Source: DATJUC01 sp035502675
GTDB taxonomy: Bacteria > Vulcanimicrobiota > Vulcanimicrobiia > Vulcanimicrobiales > Vulcanimicrobiaceae
Direction of reading: 5' to 3'
NCBI GenBank assembly: GCA_035502675.1
Contig: DATJUC010000162.1
Coordinates: 1-13,546, forward strand
Length of the DNA: 13,546 bases
In this document: one piece after another, positions 1-6,796 of the stretch
Numbering within the stretch: position 1 is the stretch's first letter
Layout: the number at the start of each line of letters is the position of its first letter
Made by a program: the position numbers and the translations under genes
The notes under the pieces: generated by a model
What the model saw: the letters and a program-made list of their open reading frames with translations, nothing else
The model's database searches: none
Told to the model about the DNA's origin: nothing

Positions 1-979
1 ACGCGGCGTTGGCGCCCGACAACGCCGCCCACAACGCAACCAGCACGACCGGCAGCCGGGTGCACGCCGAAGCACCGAGTGCGAACATCGCGGGATAGGC
101 ACCCGCGAGATAGTACGCTTTGCCGTGTGAAAGGTAAACGCCCAACGCCGTCGCGACGAAGGCGATCGATAGGAAGCGAAAGCTCGCGAGCCGACGCGAG
201 ACAAACGGCGCAACGATGCCGGCGATCCAGAGAGGCGCGAGCAGAAAGTTTACCATGAAGACCTGCCCGAGCGCAAAGCCGAGCGGCGTGCCGATGAAGT
301 TTCCGGAATTGTCGTTGCGCACCAGCTCCAAGAACGGCAGTCCGTGAACGGCTTGCCAAACGACGTTCGGCAGAGCGATGACGGCCGCCATGGCGGCCCC
401 GATCCAAAAGTCGCGCGAACGAAACACGGTGCGCGGTCCGGTCAGCGCCCAGCCGATCGCGAGGCCGGCGATCCAAAGCACGATGCCGTATTTCGTTTCG
501 AACGTCAGCCCGGTGACGATTCCGGCCCACCACCACGCCCGCGGTTCGTCGCGCACGATGGCCCGCACCGCGAAGTACGCCGCGAGCGTGAAGCCGAGCG
601 GCTCGAAGGTCGACGTGGTCAAAGTCGCATTGAGTGCGACGATCAGCGTCGCGCCGGCGGCGGCCACCGCGGCCAGCCAGGCGCCGCGGACCGTCGCGCC
701 CAGCAGCTGCGCCAACGCGACCGTCAGCGGCACCAGCAGCACCGCCGCGATCACTGCGGGCAACCGCAGCAGCCAGACATGCGTTCCCGCCAGTTGGGTG
801 GCGGCGGCGAGCAGCGGCACCAGCGGCGGCTGATCGACGTATCCAATCGACGGATGGCGGCCGCAGACGATGAAGTACAGCTCGTTACGAAACGCGCCGT
901 ATTGCCCGGCGACGGCCAGATGCACGACGGCCACAACGGCGGCAACGATGCCCGCCGCCCAGGATGCGCCCTTACTCAT
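1..979 (-). CDS. GT39/ArnT-like membrane glycosyltransferase, 3' end cut by window edge
   Basis: Integral membrane glycosyltransferase of the PMT_2/GT39-ArnT type, which moves a sugar from a polyprenyl-phosphate donor to an acceptor on the outer face of the cytoplasmic membrane. About 326 codons are present and the frame runs open off the left edge. The N-terminus is a hydrophobic helix (about residues 8-25), then RNELYF (31-36), where E33 sits at the usual acidic position, then HPSIGYVDQPPLVPL (42-56), the family's first-loop signature with D49. Further alternating hydrophobic helices follow, consistent with a multi-pass topology. The ATG at 979 overlaps the end of the upstream cupin gene by 8 bp, so the two are probably co-transcribed and translationally coupled. 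Acceptor and sugar cannot be told from sequence. The family call is firm; specificity is unknown. Confidence 0.85.
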   Translation of the reverse strand, partial: MSKGASWAAGIVAAVVAVVHLAVAGQYGAFRNELYFIVCGRHPSIGYVDQPPLVPLLAAATQLAGTHVWLLRLPAVIAAVLLVPLTVALAQLLGATVRGAWLAAVAAAGATLIVALNATLTTSTFEPLGFTLAAYFAVRAIVRDEPRAWWWAGIVTGLTFETKYGIVLWIAGLAIGWALTGPRTVFRSRDFWIGAAMAAVIALPNVVWQAVHGLPFLELVRNDNSGNFIGTPLGFALGQVFMVNFLLAPLWIAGIVAPFVSRRLASFRFLSIAFVATALGVYLSHGKAYYLAGAYPAMFALGASACTRLPVVLVALWAALSGANAA

Positions 980-1331
980 CGGCTATGAATCCTTCATCAC
1001 TGCCAGTTGGGAAAGTGACGTACATGCGCCTCCACGGCGCGTCGTCGACGAGGCGCCACTCGTGTCCCGTTCCCGCATCGTCCGTAGCGATCAGCACGTC
1101 GCCGGGCTGCAGCGTAAACGCTTCGCCGTCGCGGGTGGTGAACGCCAGCGTTCCGGAGAGCGTGACGACGTATTGCAGCTGCGGGGCATCGTGCCAGTCG
1201 AGCTTCGAATGCGGGGGCGATTCGGCGAACCGAATCGTCGCGACGCTCGAGCGGTGGTCTTCCGCAACCCTCCCCTGCAGCACGTGCGAGGCGCCGTCGC
1301 GCCCGGTATACAACTTGAACGCGCGAATCAT
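972..1331 (-). CDS. small single-domain cupin protein
   Basis: A 119-residue protein that is essentially one cupin beta-barrel. The visible core runs from about residue 45 to 110: HDAPQLQYVVTLSGTLAF, then DGEAFTLQPGDVLIATDD, then a GHEW segment, giving the G-x-L and PGD turns typical of cupin motifs 1 and 2. Only some of the metal-ligand histidines are evident (H47 near the first strand, H89 or so in GHEW), so metal binding and catalysis are uncertain. There is no signal peptide or membrane segment, so it is cytoplasmic. It starts 59 bp from, and divergent to, the binding-protein gene at 1391, and it overlaps the glycosyltransferase start downstream. It may be a small ligand-binding or sugar-modifying protein paired with the glycosyltransferase; that role is inference from position alone. 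Confidence 0.75.
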   Translation of the reverse strand: MIRAFKLYTGRDGASHVLQGRVAEDHRSSVATIRFAESPPHSKLDWHDAPQLQYVVTLSGTLAFTTRDGEAFTLQPGDVLIATDDAGTGHEWRLVDDAPWRRMYVTFPTGSDEGFIADE

Positions 1332-1390
1332 ACGAGGCGGACTTTTCGCGCCAGGGCGGCCGCGGCCCGCCGGCCAAAGAACGTGCCGCG

Positions 1391-2077
1391 ATGTTCTCCA
1401 CCCTCAAGCCGGGTACGCTGGTGGTCGCCTCGGCGTATCCCGATCCGCCCTTCGACGTCGACGCGAGCGGGACGCTCACCGGTTTCGACGTCGAGCTGAT
1501 GCGGGCTTTGAGTGCGAACATCGGCTTGGCGCTGGAGCCCCAGCGGTATCTCGGCGGCGATTTCAACGGTATCTTCGACGGACTGGCGGCGCGGCGATAC
1601 GACGCGGTCATCTCCGGCACGACCGTCACGCCCGAACGCGCCGCACGGGTGCGCTTCTCCGAGCCGTACCTCGAGTTCGGACAAGGCGTTGCGGTCGACC
1701 GCCGGCGTTCGCCCAACGTCGGCTCGGCCGACGACACGTCCGACGCCGTCGCGAGGCAGCTGCTCGCGCGCGGGATCGTCGCGGGCGTGCGCTACTATCC
1801 GTACGACGCGATCGAACGCGCGCTCGACGACGTCGAGTCGGGCGCGATCGGTGCGGTCATCAAACTCGCGCCGGTGATCGCGACGCTGGTCGCATCGCGA
1901 CCCGCCTTGCGCGTCGCCTTCGAAGTGCCGACCCACGAACGGCTCGCGATCGCCGTCGCGAAGGAGAACGCACCCCTTTGCCAAGCCATCAACGATGCCC
2001 TGAGGGATTTCACGGCTTCGGGCGGACTGGCGAAACTTCGAGCGCGCTGGATCCCGGAATCGCCCGGCACGAGCTAG
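1391..2077 (+). CDS. amino-acid ABC-type substrate-binding domain protein without signal peptide
   Basis: A 228-residue type-II periplasmic-binding-protein fold of the SBP_bac_3 family, whose usual members bind polar amino acids for ABC importers. Recognisable parts are LVVASAYPDPPFD near the start, GFDVELMRALSANIGL, then a DG..ARRYDAVISGTTVTPERA segment followed by VRFSEPYLEFGQ, and a C-terminal AINDALRDFTASGGLAKLRARW. Two things are odd. There is no signal peptide or lipobox, and extending the frame upstream of the ATG adds only an uncharged-poor, non-hydrophobic stretch. There is also no permease or ATPase neighbour. The protein could therefore be a cytoplasmic sensor-like binding domain, or rely on a distant transporter. 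Its stop overlaps the metX stop tail-to-tail by 4 bp (CTAG). A weak AAAGAA lies upstream of the ATG. Confidence 0.8.
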   Translation: MFSTLKPGTLVVASAYPDPPFDVDASGTLTGFDVELMRALSANIGLALEPQRYLGGDFNGIFDGLAARRYDAVISGTTVTPERAARVRFSEPYLEFGQGVAVDRRRSPNVGSADDTSDAVARQLLARGIVAGVRYYPYDAIERALDDVESGAIGAVIKLAPVIATLVASRPALRVAFEVPTHERLAIAVAKENAPLCQAINDALRDFTASGGLAKLRARWIPESPGTS

Positions 2078-3123
2078 CCGGGAAAGCACGCCGAGGGCGG
2101 CGCACAGTGGGCGGTAAAAGCCGCGGGCACGTGCCAGGTCGCGGGCGCGAATTCGCGGACGAACGGCGCGATCGCATCCGCCACGGTCTGGGGCTCTGCC
2201 AGAAAAGCATCGTGCCCGTGGTCGCTGACGATCTCGGTATATTCGGTTCGCCCTCCACGCATCGACCACCGGGCCGATGCCTCGCGAACGTCCTTCGCGG
2301 GGAATAGCCAGTCCGACGAGATCGCTGCGAACAGCACCGGCGGCACCGGACCGCGCGCCGCCGCTCGGCCGGCGTCGAAACCATCCATCGCGTGCGTGAG
2401 CGTCGCGTACGCGAACGGGTTCATACGCGCTTCGAAGCGATCGGCTTGATGCTCGAGATAGCCCTCGACGTCGAAGCGCGCGGCACCGTGGCGGTCGGGG
2501 TGCCGTCCGTGGCGTCGCTCGAGCAGCGCGTCGCTCTTGTACGTCAGCATCGCAATCTTGCGCGCTAGCCGTAGGCCGCGGCGCTCGTCCAGCGCGAGCG
2601 CCTCGCGCTGAAGCGCGTTGAGCGCGATGCCCATCGTGCTGAAGCGATCGTGCGCGCCGATAACGACGGCTGCGCCGACGGCTTGCGGAGCTTCGAGCGC
2701 CCACTGCAGCGCCTGCATGCCGCCCAGCGATCCGCCCGCGACCAGGGCGAGGCGCGCGATTCCCAGCCGTTCGAGCGCGCGGCGCTGCGCGCGAACGATG
2801 TCCGCAACGCTCACGCGCGGAAACGCCGCGGAGCGCGCGCCGGTCGAGCCGTAACAGCTTCCGAGCGCGTTGATGCCGACGATGCAGCACTGCTGCGGAT
2901 CGAACGGGCGCCCGGCGCCCACGAGGCCGGGCCACCACTCGGCCGCACGACTCGAGCCCGTCAACGCGTGCGCGATCAACACGACGTTCGCCCCGTCTTC
3001 GCGGGGCTCGCCGTAGATCGTGACGCGCTGCCGGACGGCGGGAAGCGTGCCTCCGCCGTCCAGGTTCAGCGACCCGACGTTCACATCGAGTTCGCGCACG
3101 ATCTCAGCCCAGCGCTTGGGCAA
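2074..3123 (-). CDS. metX: homoserine O-acetyltransferase
   Basis: Alpha/beta-hydrolase-fold acyltransferase that acetylates L-homoserine with acetyl-CoA, activating it for sulfur transfer in methionine synthesis. About 349 residues, usual for the family. AHALTGSS (51-58) is the family oxyanion region. GGSLGGMQALQW (130-141) carries the nucleophile S132, with Leu where Met is usual. D271 in SSDWLFP and H304 in GHDAFL complete the triad. The acyl donor (acetyl versus succinyl) cannot be proven from sequence, but pairing with metY favours acetyl. The longest frame starts at TTG 3123 and overlaps metY by 20 bp. A GTG at 3099, 4 bp beyond the metY stop, is an alternative that would drop 8 residues. 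It is the last gene of hom-metY-metX and converges on the binding-protein gene. Confidence 0.95.
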   Translation of the reverse strand: MPKRWAEIVRELDVNVGSLNLDGGGTLPAVRQRVTIYGEPREDGANVVLIAHALTGSSRAAEWWPGLVGAGRPFDPQQCCIVGINALGSCYGSTGARSAAFPRVSVADIVRAQRRALERLGIARLALVAGGSLGGMQALQWALEAPQAVGAAVVIGAHDRFSTMGIALNALQREALALDERRGLRLARKIAMLTYKSDALLERRHGRHPDRHGAARFDVEGYLEHQADRFEARMNPFAYATLTHAMDGFDAGRAAARGPVPPVLFAAISSDWLFPAKDVREASARWSMRGGRTEYTEIVSDHGHDAFLAEPQTVADAIAPFVREFAPATWHVPAAFTAHCAPPSACFPG

Positions 3124-4396
3124 GATCGGCGACGATGTCGCGGCGGTCCTCGATGCCGATCGAGAGCCGGATGGTCGAATCGTCGACGTCGCTCTGCAGA
3201 CGTTCTGCCGGCGTGAGCTGCTGGTGCGTCGTCGAGGCCGGATGAATGACCAGCGACTTGGCGTCGCCGACGTTGGCGAGCAGCGAAAACAGCTTCAGCC
3301 GATCGATGACACGCCGCGCGTCGCCGCCGTCACCGGCAATCCGGAAGGTCAGGATCGATCCCGCGCCGTTGGGCAAATAACGGCGCGCCCGCTCGTGCGA
3401 CGGATGGCCGGGCAGTCCCGGGTATGCGACCGAGGCGACGCGCGGATGCGCCGCCAGAAACTCGGCCACCGCCTGCGCGTTGGCGACGTGGCGCTCGATC
3501 CGAACGCCCAACGTCTCCAATCCTTGCAGCAAGAGCCATGCGTTGAACGGCGAAAGCGCCGCTCCGAGATCGCGCAGCAGTTGCACGCGCGCTTTGACGA
3601 CGTAGGCCAGGCTGCCGAAGGCGTCCACGTAGCGCAGCCCGTGATAGGACGGGTCCGGCTCGACAAAATCCGCAAAGCGGCCGGCGGCAGCCCAGTCGAA
3701 GCGCCCACCGTCGACGATCGCGCCGCCGATCGCGGTTCCATGCCCGCCGATGAACTTGGTGGCCGAATGTACCACGACGTCGGCTCCCCACTCGACCGGC
3801 CGCGCCAAGTAAGGCGTCGCGAGCGTGTTGTCGACGATCAGCGGCACCCCGTTCCCGTGAGCGACGGCGGCGACGCGCTCGACGTCGAGGACGTCGATTT
3901 TCGGATTGCCGATCGTTTCGGCGAAAACGGCTTTGGTATTCGGGCGGATCGAGGCGTCGATCGCTCCATAGTCGGCAACGTCGACGAAACTCACCTCGAT
4001 GCCGAAGCGCGGCAACGTATGCGCGAACGCGTTGTAGGTGCCGCCGTAGAGCGAGTTGGAGCTCACGACGTGATCGCCGGCTCGCGCCAGATTCAAGATT
4101 GCGTAGACGACCGCGGCCTGACCGCTGGCGACGCCCAGCGCGCCAACGCCGCCTTCCAGTTGCGCGAGCCGCCGCTCCAACACGTCGGTCGTCGGATTGT
4201 TAATGCGCGTGTAGATATTGCCGAACTCTTCGAGCGCGAACAGCCTAGCCGCGTGTTCGGTCGAGTCGAAGAGGTACGAGGTCGTCTGATAGAGCGGGAC
4301 GGCGCGCGCCTTGGTGGCCGGGTCGCCGGCAAATCCACCGTGCAGTGCAACCGTATCGAAGTGCGGTTGGTTCGGTTTCTCGATCGTGGTGCTCAC
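3104..4396 (-). CDS. metY: O-acetylhomoserine sulfhydrylase (PLP enzyme)
   Basis: Cys/Met-metabolism PLP-dependent enzyme that makes homocysteine directly from O-acetylhomoserine and sulfide, bypassing cystathionine. 430 residues, typical of MetY and longer than the roughly 390-residue cystathionine gamma-synthases. Seen in sequence: FDTVALHGGF at 13-22, VPLYQTTSYLF, YTRINNPTTDVLERRLA, ASGQAAV near 90-96, the PLP-contacting VDNTLATPYL (188-197), and VVHSATKFIGGHGT with the Schiff-base lysine K214. Translation starts at GTG 4396, 6 bp after the hom stop, with AGGA about 10 nt upstream inside the end of hom. MetY followed by MetX, without metB/metC here, indicates direct sulfhydrylation as the local route to homocysteine. 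Confidence 0.95.
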   Translation of the reverse strand: MSTTIEKPNQPHFDTVALHGGFAGDPATKARAVPLYQTTSYLFDSTEHAARLFALEEFGNIYTRINNPTTDVLERRLAQLEGGVGALGVASGQAAVVYAILNLARAGDHVVSSNSLYGGTYNAFAHTLPRFGIEVSFVDVADYGAIDASIRPNTKAVFAETIGNPKIDVLDVERVAAVAHGNGVPLIVDNTLATPYLARPVEWGADVVVHSATKFIGGHGTAIGGAIVDGGRFDWAAAGRFADFVEPDPSYHGLRYVDAFGSLAYVVKARVQLLRDLGAALSPFNAWLLLQGLETLGVRIERHVANAQAVAEFLAAHPRVASVAYPGLPGHPSHERARRYLPNGAGSILTFRIAGDGGDARRVIDRLKLFSLLANVGDAKSLVIHPASTTHQQLTPAERLQSDVDDSTIRLSIGIEDRRDIVADLAQALG

Positions 4397-4402
4397 GTGA
4401 TG

Positions 4403-5557
4403 CTAGTCCTTTCCCGGCCCTGAGAGCGCAGCGCTCTGCTGCGCGGCCGGAGCTGCGAGGATGGCGTCGTCCCAGATAGGGTAGTGGGGCAACTCCGCGA
4501 TGCGCGGCAGTTGCGAGAAGAGCGGCAGGACACCAACCGGCGACGGCGCGGCGGCGCGCGCGCGCGGCCGCCGCAGGGCGTTGCGGTTCTCGTGAATCGA
4601 GCGCAACGCGGTAACGACGTCGCCGAGCACCGCCGACGCGGTGGCGGTCCCGCCGGCGCCTTGTCCGCGCAGGAACAGCGTTCCGGCATCGCGCGCGTCG
4701 ATGCGCACCGCGTTCTCGACCCCGAACGTTCGCGCGAACTCGTGCTCCTCGGGCAGCGCTACCGGCGCGACCTCGGCCCAAATCTCGCCGCCCGCGCGAA
4801 CGATCGCGCCGACCGAGCGAATCCGCAAGCCGAGCATGCGCGCACGCGCGACGTCGCGCCGGGTGACGCCGGAGATGCCGCGGCGCGCGATCGACGGGGA
4901 AACCACGGGAGATTCGAAGGCGAGCTGGGCCGCCAGCGCGAGCTTGTGCGCGGCGTCCACGCCATCGACGTCGTTGGCCGGGTCGGCCTCGGCGTAACCG
5001 CACTCTTGCGCGCGACCGAGCGCGGCCTCGTAGCCGGCTCCTTCCTCCATCGCCGCCAAGATGAAGGTCGAGGTCCCGTTGACGGCGCCCGCGACGGCGT
5101 CGATGCGGTCGCCGGCTAGCGCGCGATCCAGCACGCGCACGATCGGGATCGCGCCGGCGATCGCGCCCTCGAAGCGCAAGTGCGTCCCGCGTGCTGCAGC
5201 GAACGCCCGCAGGCGCGGACCCTGCAGTCCCAGCAGGTCTTTATTCGCGGTGACCACGTGCTGGCCGGCCTCGAGCGCGTGATCGAGCAGCTCGGCCGCC
5301 ACCGCGGTACCGCCGATCAGCTCGATGACGAGGTCGATTGCAGGATTGCCCGCAACGGCGAGCGGGTCGGTGGTGAAGAGCGCGGGATCGAGCGAGTCGA
5401 GACGGCGTTTGTCGGGCCGGCGAATCGCGACGGCGCGCAGCTCGTAGCCGACCCCGGTGCGCGCCTCGATGGCGCGCCGGTCGCGGACGAGACGATCGGC
5501 GACGCTGCTGCCGACGTTGCCGCATCCGAGCAGCCCGATGCCGACGGTAAGGTTCAC
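4403..5557 (-). CDS. hom: homoserine dehydrogenase lacking an ACT domain
   Basis: NAD(P)-dependent enzyme reducing aspartate semialdehyde to homoserine, the branch point to methionine and threonine. 384 residues. The Rossmann motif GLLGCGNVG is at 8-16, VTANKDLL at 102-109 (K106), GAVNGTSTFIL at 157-167, and GYAEADPANDVDG...AHKLALAA at 187-210 with the conserved catalytic-region K205. The catalytic domain ends near residue 330. In place of the roughly 80-residue ACT domain of many bacterial homologues there is a 50-residue Ala/Pro/Arg-rich tail, so threonine feedback through ACT is not expected. The start is GTG 5557, supported by a perfect AGGAGG 8 nt upstream. It is the first gene of the methionine operon and lies behind an attenuator-like leader. 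Confidence 0.95.
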   Translation of the reverse strand: MNLTVGIGLLGCGNVGSSVADRLVRDRRAIEARTGVGYELRAVAIRRPDKRRLDSLDPALFTTDPLAVAGNPAIDLVIELIGGTAVAAELLDHALEAGQHVVTANKDLLGLQGPRLRAFAAARGTHLRFEGAIAGAIPIVRVLDRALAGDRIDAVAGAVNGTSTFILAAMEEGAGYEAALGRAQECGYAEADPANDVDGVDAAHKLALAAQLAFESPVVSPSIARRGISGVTRRDVARARMLGLRIRSVGAIVRAGGEIWAEVAPVALPEEHEFARTFGVENAVRIDARDAGTLFLRGQGAGGTATASAVLGDVVTALRSIHENRNALRRPRARAAAPSPVGVLPLFSQLPRIAELPHYPIWDDAILAAPAAQQSAALSGPGKD

Positions 5558-5565
5558 TATCCTGG

Positions 5566-5571
5566 CCTCCT
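5566..5571 (-). promoter_or_regulatory. Shine-Dalgarno site of hom
   Basis: AGGAGG on the minus strand, 8 nt before the GTG start of hom at 5557. It fixes the GTG start. It lies downstream of the terminator hairpin, so it is transcribed only on read-through. Confidence 0.85.
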
Positions 5572-5591
5572 GGTGAGATGGGAAAGCAAGG

Positions 5592-5631
5592 AAAAAAGCA
5601 CGCGCCCTTCGTTTGGACGAAGGGCGCGTGC
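5592..5631 (-). terminator. intrinsic terminator in the hom-metY-metX leader
   Basis: Read on the minus strand, GCACGCGCCCTTCG (5631-5618), a six-base loop (5617-5612) and the exact complement (5611-5598) form a perfect 14-bp GC-rich stem, followed directly by TTTTTT (5597-5592). This is a textbook rho-independent terminator. It sits 35 bp upstream of the hom start and about 20 bp downstream of the leader ORF stop, so it would block transcription of the operon from its own promoter. Its placement indicates conditional termination. On the plus strand the stem is followed by CGTCGATG, not a T run, so it acts in the minus direction only. Confidence 0.92.
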
Positions 5632-5653
5632 GTCGATGAATCCTGTTATCCGG

Positions 5654-5740
5654 TCATCTGCGTTTCACGCCGCGTGCCTTCGCCGCTCGGTTCTGCGAAC
5701 CGCGCATCCAGCACATCCCGGCCATGACGTTTGACGACAT
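5654..5740 (-). CDS. Met-rich 28-codon leader peptide upstream of hom (putative attenuator peptide)
   Basis: Short ORF starting ATG at 5740 and ending TGA at 5654-5656. It begins MSSNVMAGMCWMRG, so methionine occurs at codons 1, 6, 9 and 12, with Cys at 10 and Trp at 11; the rest is Arg/Lys/Ala-rich. The predicted transcription start is 0-1 nt upstream of the ATG, so the ORF would be translated leaderless. It is followed by an intrinsic terminator and then by hom-metY-metX, the genes that make methionine. Known attenuators place runs of the end-product codon in such peptides, so a ribosome slowed at Met codons could alter downstream RNA folding. No peptide function beyond being translated is implied. 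The reading is inference from placement and composition; there is no homologue I recognise. Confidence 0.62.
   Translation of the reverse strand: MSSNVMAGMCWMRGSQNRAAKARGVKRR
5666..5682 (-). promoter_or_regulatory. candidate antiterminator arm within the leader ORF
   Basis: Minus-strand CGAAGG (5682-5677) is complementary to CCTTCG, the 3' half of the terminator's 5' arm. CGTG (5669-5666) is complementary to CACG near the start of that arm, with a possible short GCG/CGC pairing between. It covers leader codons 20-25, about 8 codons after the last clustered Met codon. Pairing would sequester the 5' arm and prevent the terminator; a ribosome reaching the stop codon at 5654 would cover or disrupt it. 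Mutually exclusive folding is inferred by eye, without energy calculation. Confidence 0.45.
5688..5702 (-). promoter_or_regulatory. small hairpin just after the Met codon cluster
   Basis: Minus-strand CGGTTC, loop GCA, GAACCG: a 6-bp stem spanning leader codons 13-18, directly after the Met at codon 12. It could act as a pause hairpin that couples RNA polymerase and ribosome in an attenuator. The stem is directly visible; the role is inferred. Confidence 0.4.
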
Positions 5741-5747
5741 GGGCGCA

Positions 5748-5776
5748 ACCATACCATGGCTTCGATCCAACGTCAA
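5748..5776 (-). promoter_or_regulatory. housekeeping-type promoter of the hom-metY-metX leader
   Basis: On the minus strand, -35 TTGACG (5776-5771), a 17-bp spacer, and -10 TATGGT (5753-5748). The match to the sigma-70 consensus is close and the spacing optimal. The expected +1 is 5741 or 5740, the latter being the A of the leader-peptide ATG. The promoter sits in the gap after the QueA-like gene (stop at 5795), so the methionine operon has its own start independent of the upstream genes. Confidence 0.8.
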
Positions 5777-5794
5777 GGGTACGCGGCGGCGCGT

Positions 5795-6796
5795 TTACGC
5801 GATCAGGTGCACGTCGCCGAACTCGTGCCGCAGATAACCGCGCTCCGCAGCCTCCACGTACGCAGACGCGAGAACCTGCGCCGGCAAGAACGCGCGCAGC
5901 ATCGACTGATGCGTGGCACCGGCGTCGTGAAAGCCGGTGATCAAGCCGCCGCTCACGACCGGTGGATGCCGTTCGTCGACGACCAGCGACGTCCAACCGG
6001 AAGCCGCAACGACCGCGCCGTCACGCGCCGCACTTTCGAGGGCGCGAACCACGGTCGAGCCGACCGCGATGACTCGCCGCCCCTCGCGGCGCGCGCGGTT
6101 GACCGCCGCGGCTGCAACGGGACCGACGGTGAAGCGCTCCGTCGCGGGACGCTCCGGCAGCTCGAAGCTGGACACGCCGCAGTGCAGCGTAATCGCGGCT
6201 ATCCCGACGCCGCGACGTCGCAGGGCTCGTACCACGCGGGGCGTGAACGGACGTGCGGCCGAAGGCATCTCGGACGAGCCGGCTTCGCGTGCGAACATGG
6301 TTTGATAATCGCTCAGCGGAAATGGCTGCGGGGCGTGTGCGTATGCGATCGGCTTTCCAAAACGCGCGAGATACGCGTACATCGGTACGGGCAGCTGGAA
6401 CCACGCGTACCAAAGCCGCGGCCGCTGCGGGTCGGCAGGTGCGATCGCCACCGCGCCGGCGCCGCCGGCCAGCTGCAGCTCCTCGCCGAGCAGTATTTCG
6501 CCGCGCGGCTCGACCATCCAGAGGCGCTCGTCGATGGCCGTCGCGACGTGCAGGCGGACGGATTCGCCGTTGGGCCGTACGGCCTCGATCGCGGCGGGGA
6601 TCGTGGCGGAGTCGTTGACGATGGCGAGGTCCCCGTCGTCGAGCAGCGACGGCAAATCCGTAAACTTGGCATGCCGGTGTGCGCCGGTCGCGCGCTGCGT
6701 GAACAGCAGCGCGACGCCGTCGCGCGCGAGGCCGCGGCGCTCGGGAGGCGCGGTCGCGTCGCGCAGCTGCGCCCGTTCCAGCGGTAACGCGCTCAT
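5795..6796 (-). CDS. QueA-like SAM:tRNA ribosyltransferase-isomerase homologue (actinobacterial-type variant)
   Basis: 333-residue QueA-family protein. True QueA transfers and isomerises the ribosyl of SAM onto preQ1-tRNA in queuosine synthesis. Conserved pieces visible are LLDDGDLAIVNDS (51-63), SDYQTMFAREAGSSEMPSA (162-180), TLHCGVSSFE (203-212), VIAVGSTVVRALES (242-255), GWTS (267-270), LITGFH (285-290) and GDVHLI (327-332). The usual hydrophobic-His-Phe after the SxxAPTAG-like segment is ARPF here (181-184), and LLTNFH is LITGFH. These substitutions resemble the divergent QueA-like proteins I recall from actinobacteria, so queuosine function should not be assumed. The ATG at 6796 overlaps the SDR stop (ATGA), fixing the start and implying coupling; an 87-residue upstream extension of the frame is only shadow of the SDR gene. 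Confidence 0.82.
   Translation of the reverse strand: MSALPLERAQLRDATAPPERRGLARDGVALLFTQRATGAHRHAKFTDLPSLLDDGDLAIVNDSATIPAAIEAVRPNGESVRLHVATAIDERLWMVEPRGEILLGEELQLAGGAGAVAIAPADPQRPRLWYAWFQLPVPMYAYLARFGKPIAYAHAPQPFPLSDYQTMFAREAGSSEMPSAARPFTPRVVRALRRRGVGIAAITLHCGVSSFELPERPATERFTVGPVAAAAVNRARREGRRVIAVGSTVVRALESAARDGAVVAASGWTSLVVDERHPPVVSGGLITGFHDAGATHQSMLRAFLPAQVLASAYVEAAERGYLRHEFGDVHLIA

Noticed and set aside
344..2307. Several plus-strand ORFs over the glycosyltransferase, cupin and binding-protein region
   Set aside because: Arg/Ala/Pro-rich shadow frames without recognisable domains; the opposite-strand or alternative-frame genes carry clear family motifs.
5558..5741. SAM riboswitch (SAM-I, SAM-II, SAM-IV) in the hom leader
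   Set aside because: The expected core motifs of these classes were not found by eye in the 184-nt leader; the terminator and Met-rich ORF explain it better. A covariance-model search would be decisive.
5558..5741. Met T-box leader
   Set aside because: No AGGGTGG-type T-box motif and no long specifier stem; the leader is too short for a canonical T-box.
5663..5755. Alternative leader ORF beginning at the ATG inside the -10 region (reading MVWLRPC...)
   Set aside because: Its start codon lies within or upstream of the -10 hexamer and would not be transcribed from the identified promoter.
5646..5996. 116-residue minus-strand ORF spanning the end of the QueA-like gene and the hom leader
   Set aside because: It overlaps the QueA-like gene out of frame and crosses the promoter; its Arg-rich composition is typical of a shadow frame in GC-rich DNA.
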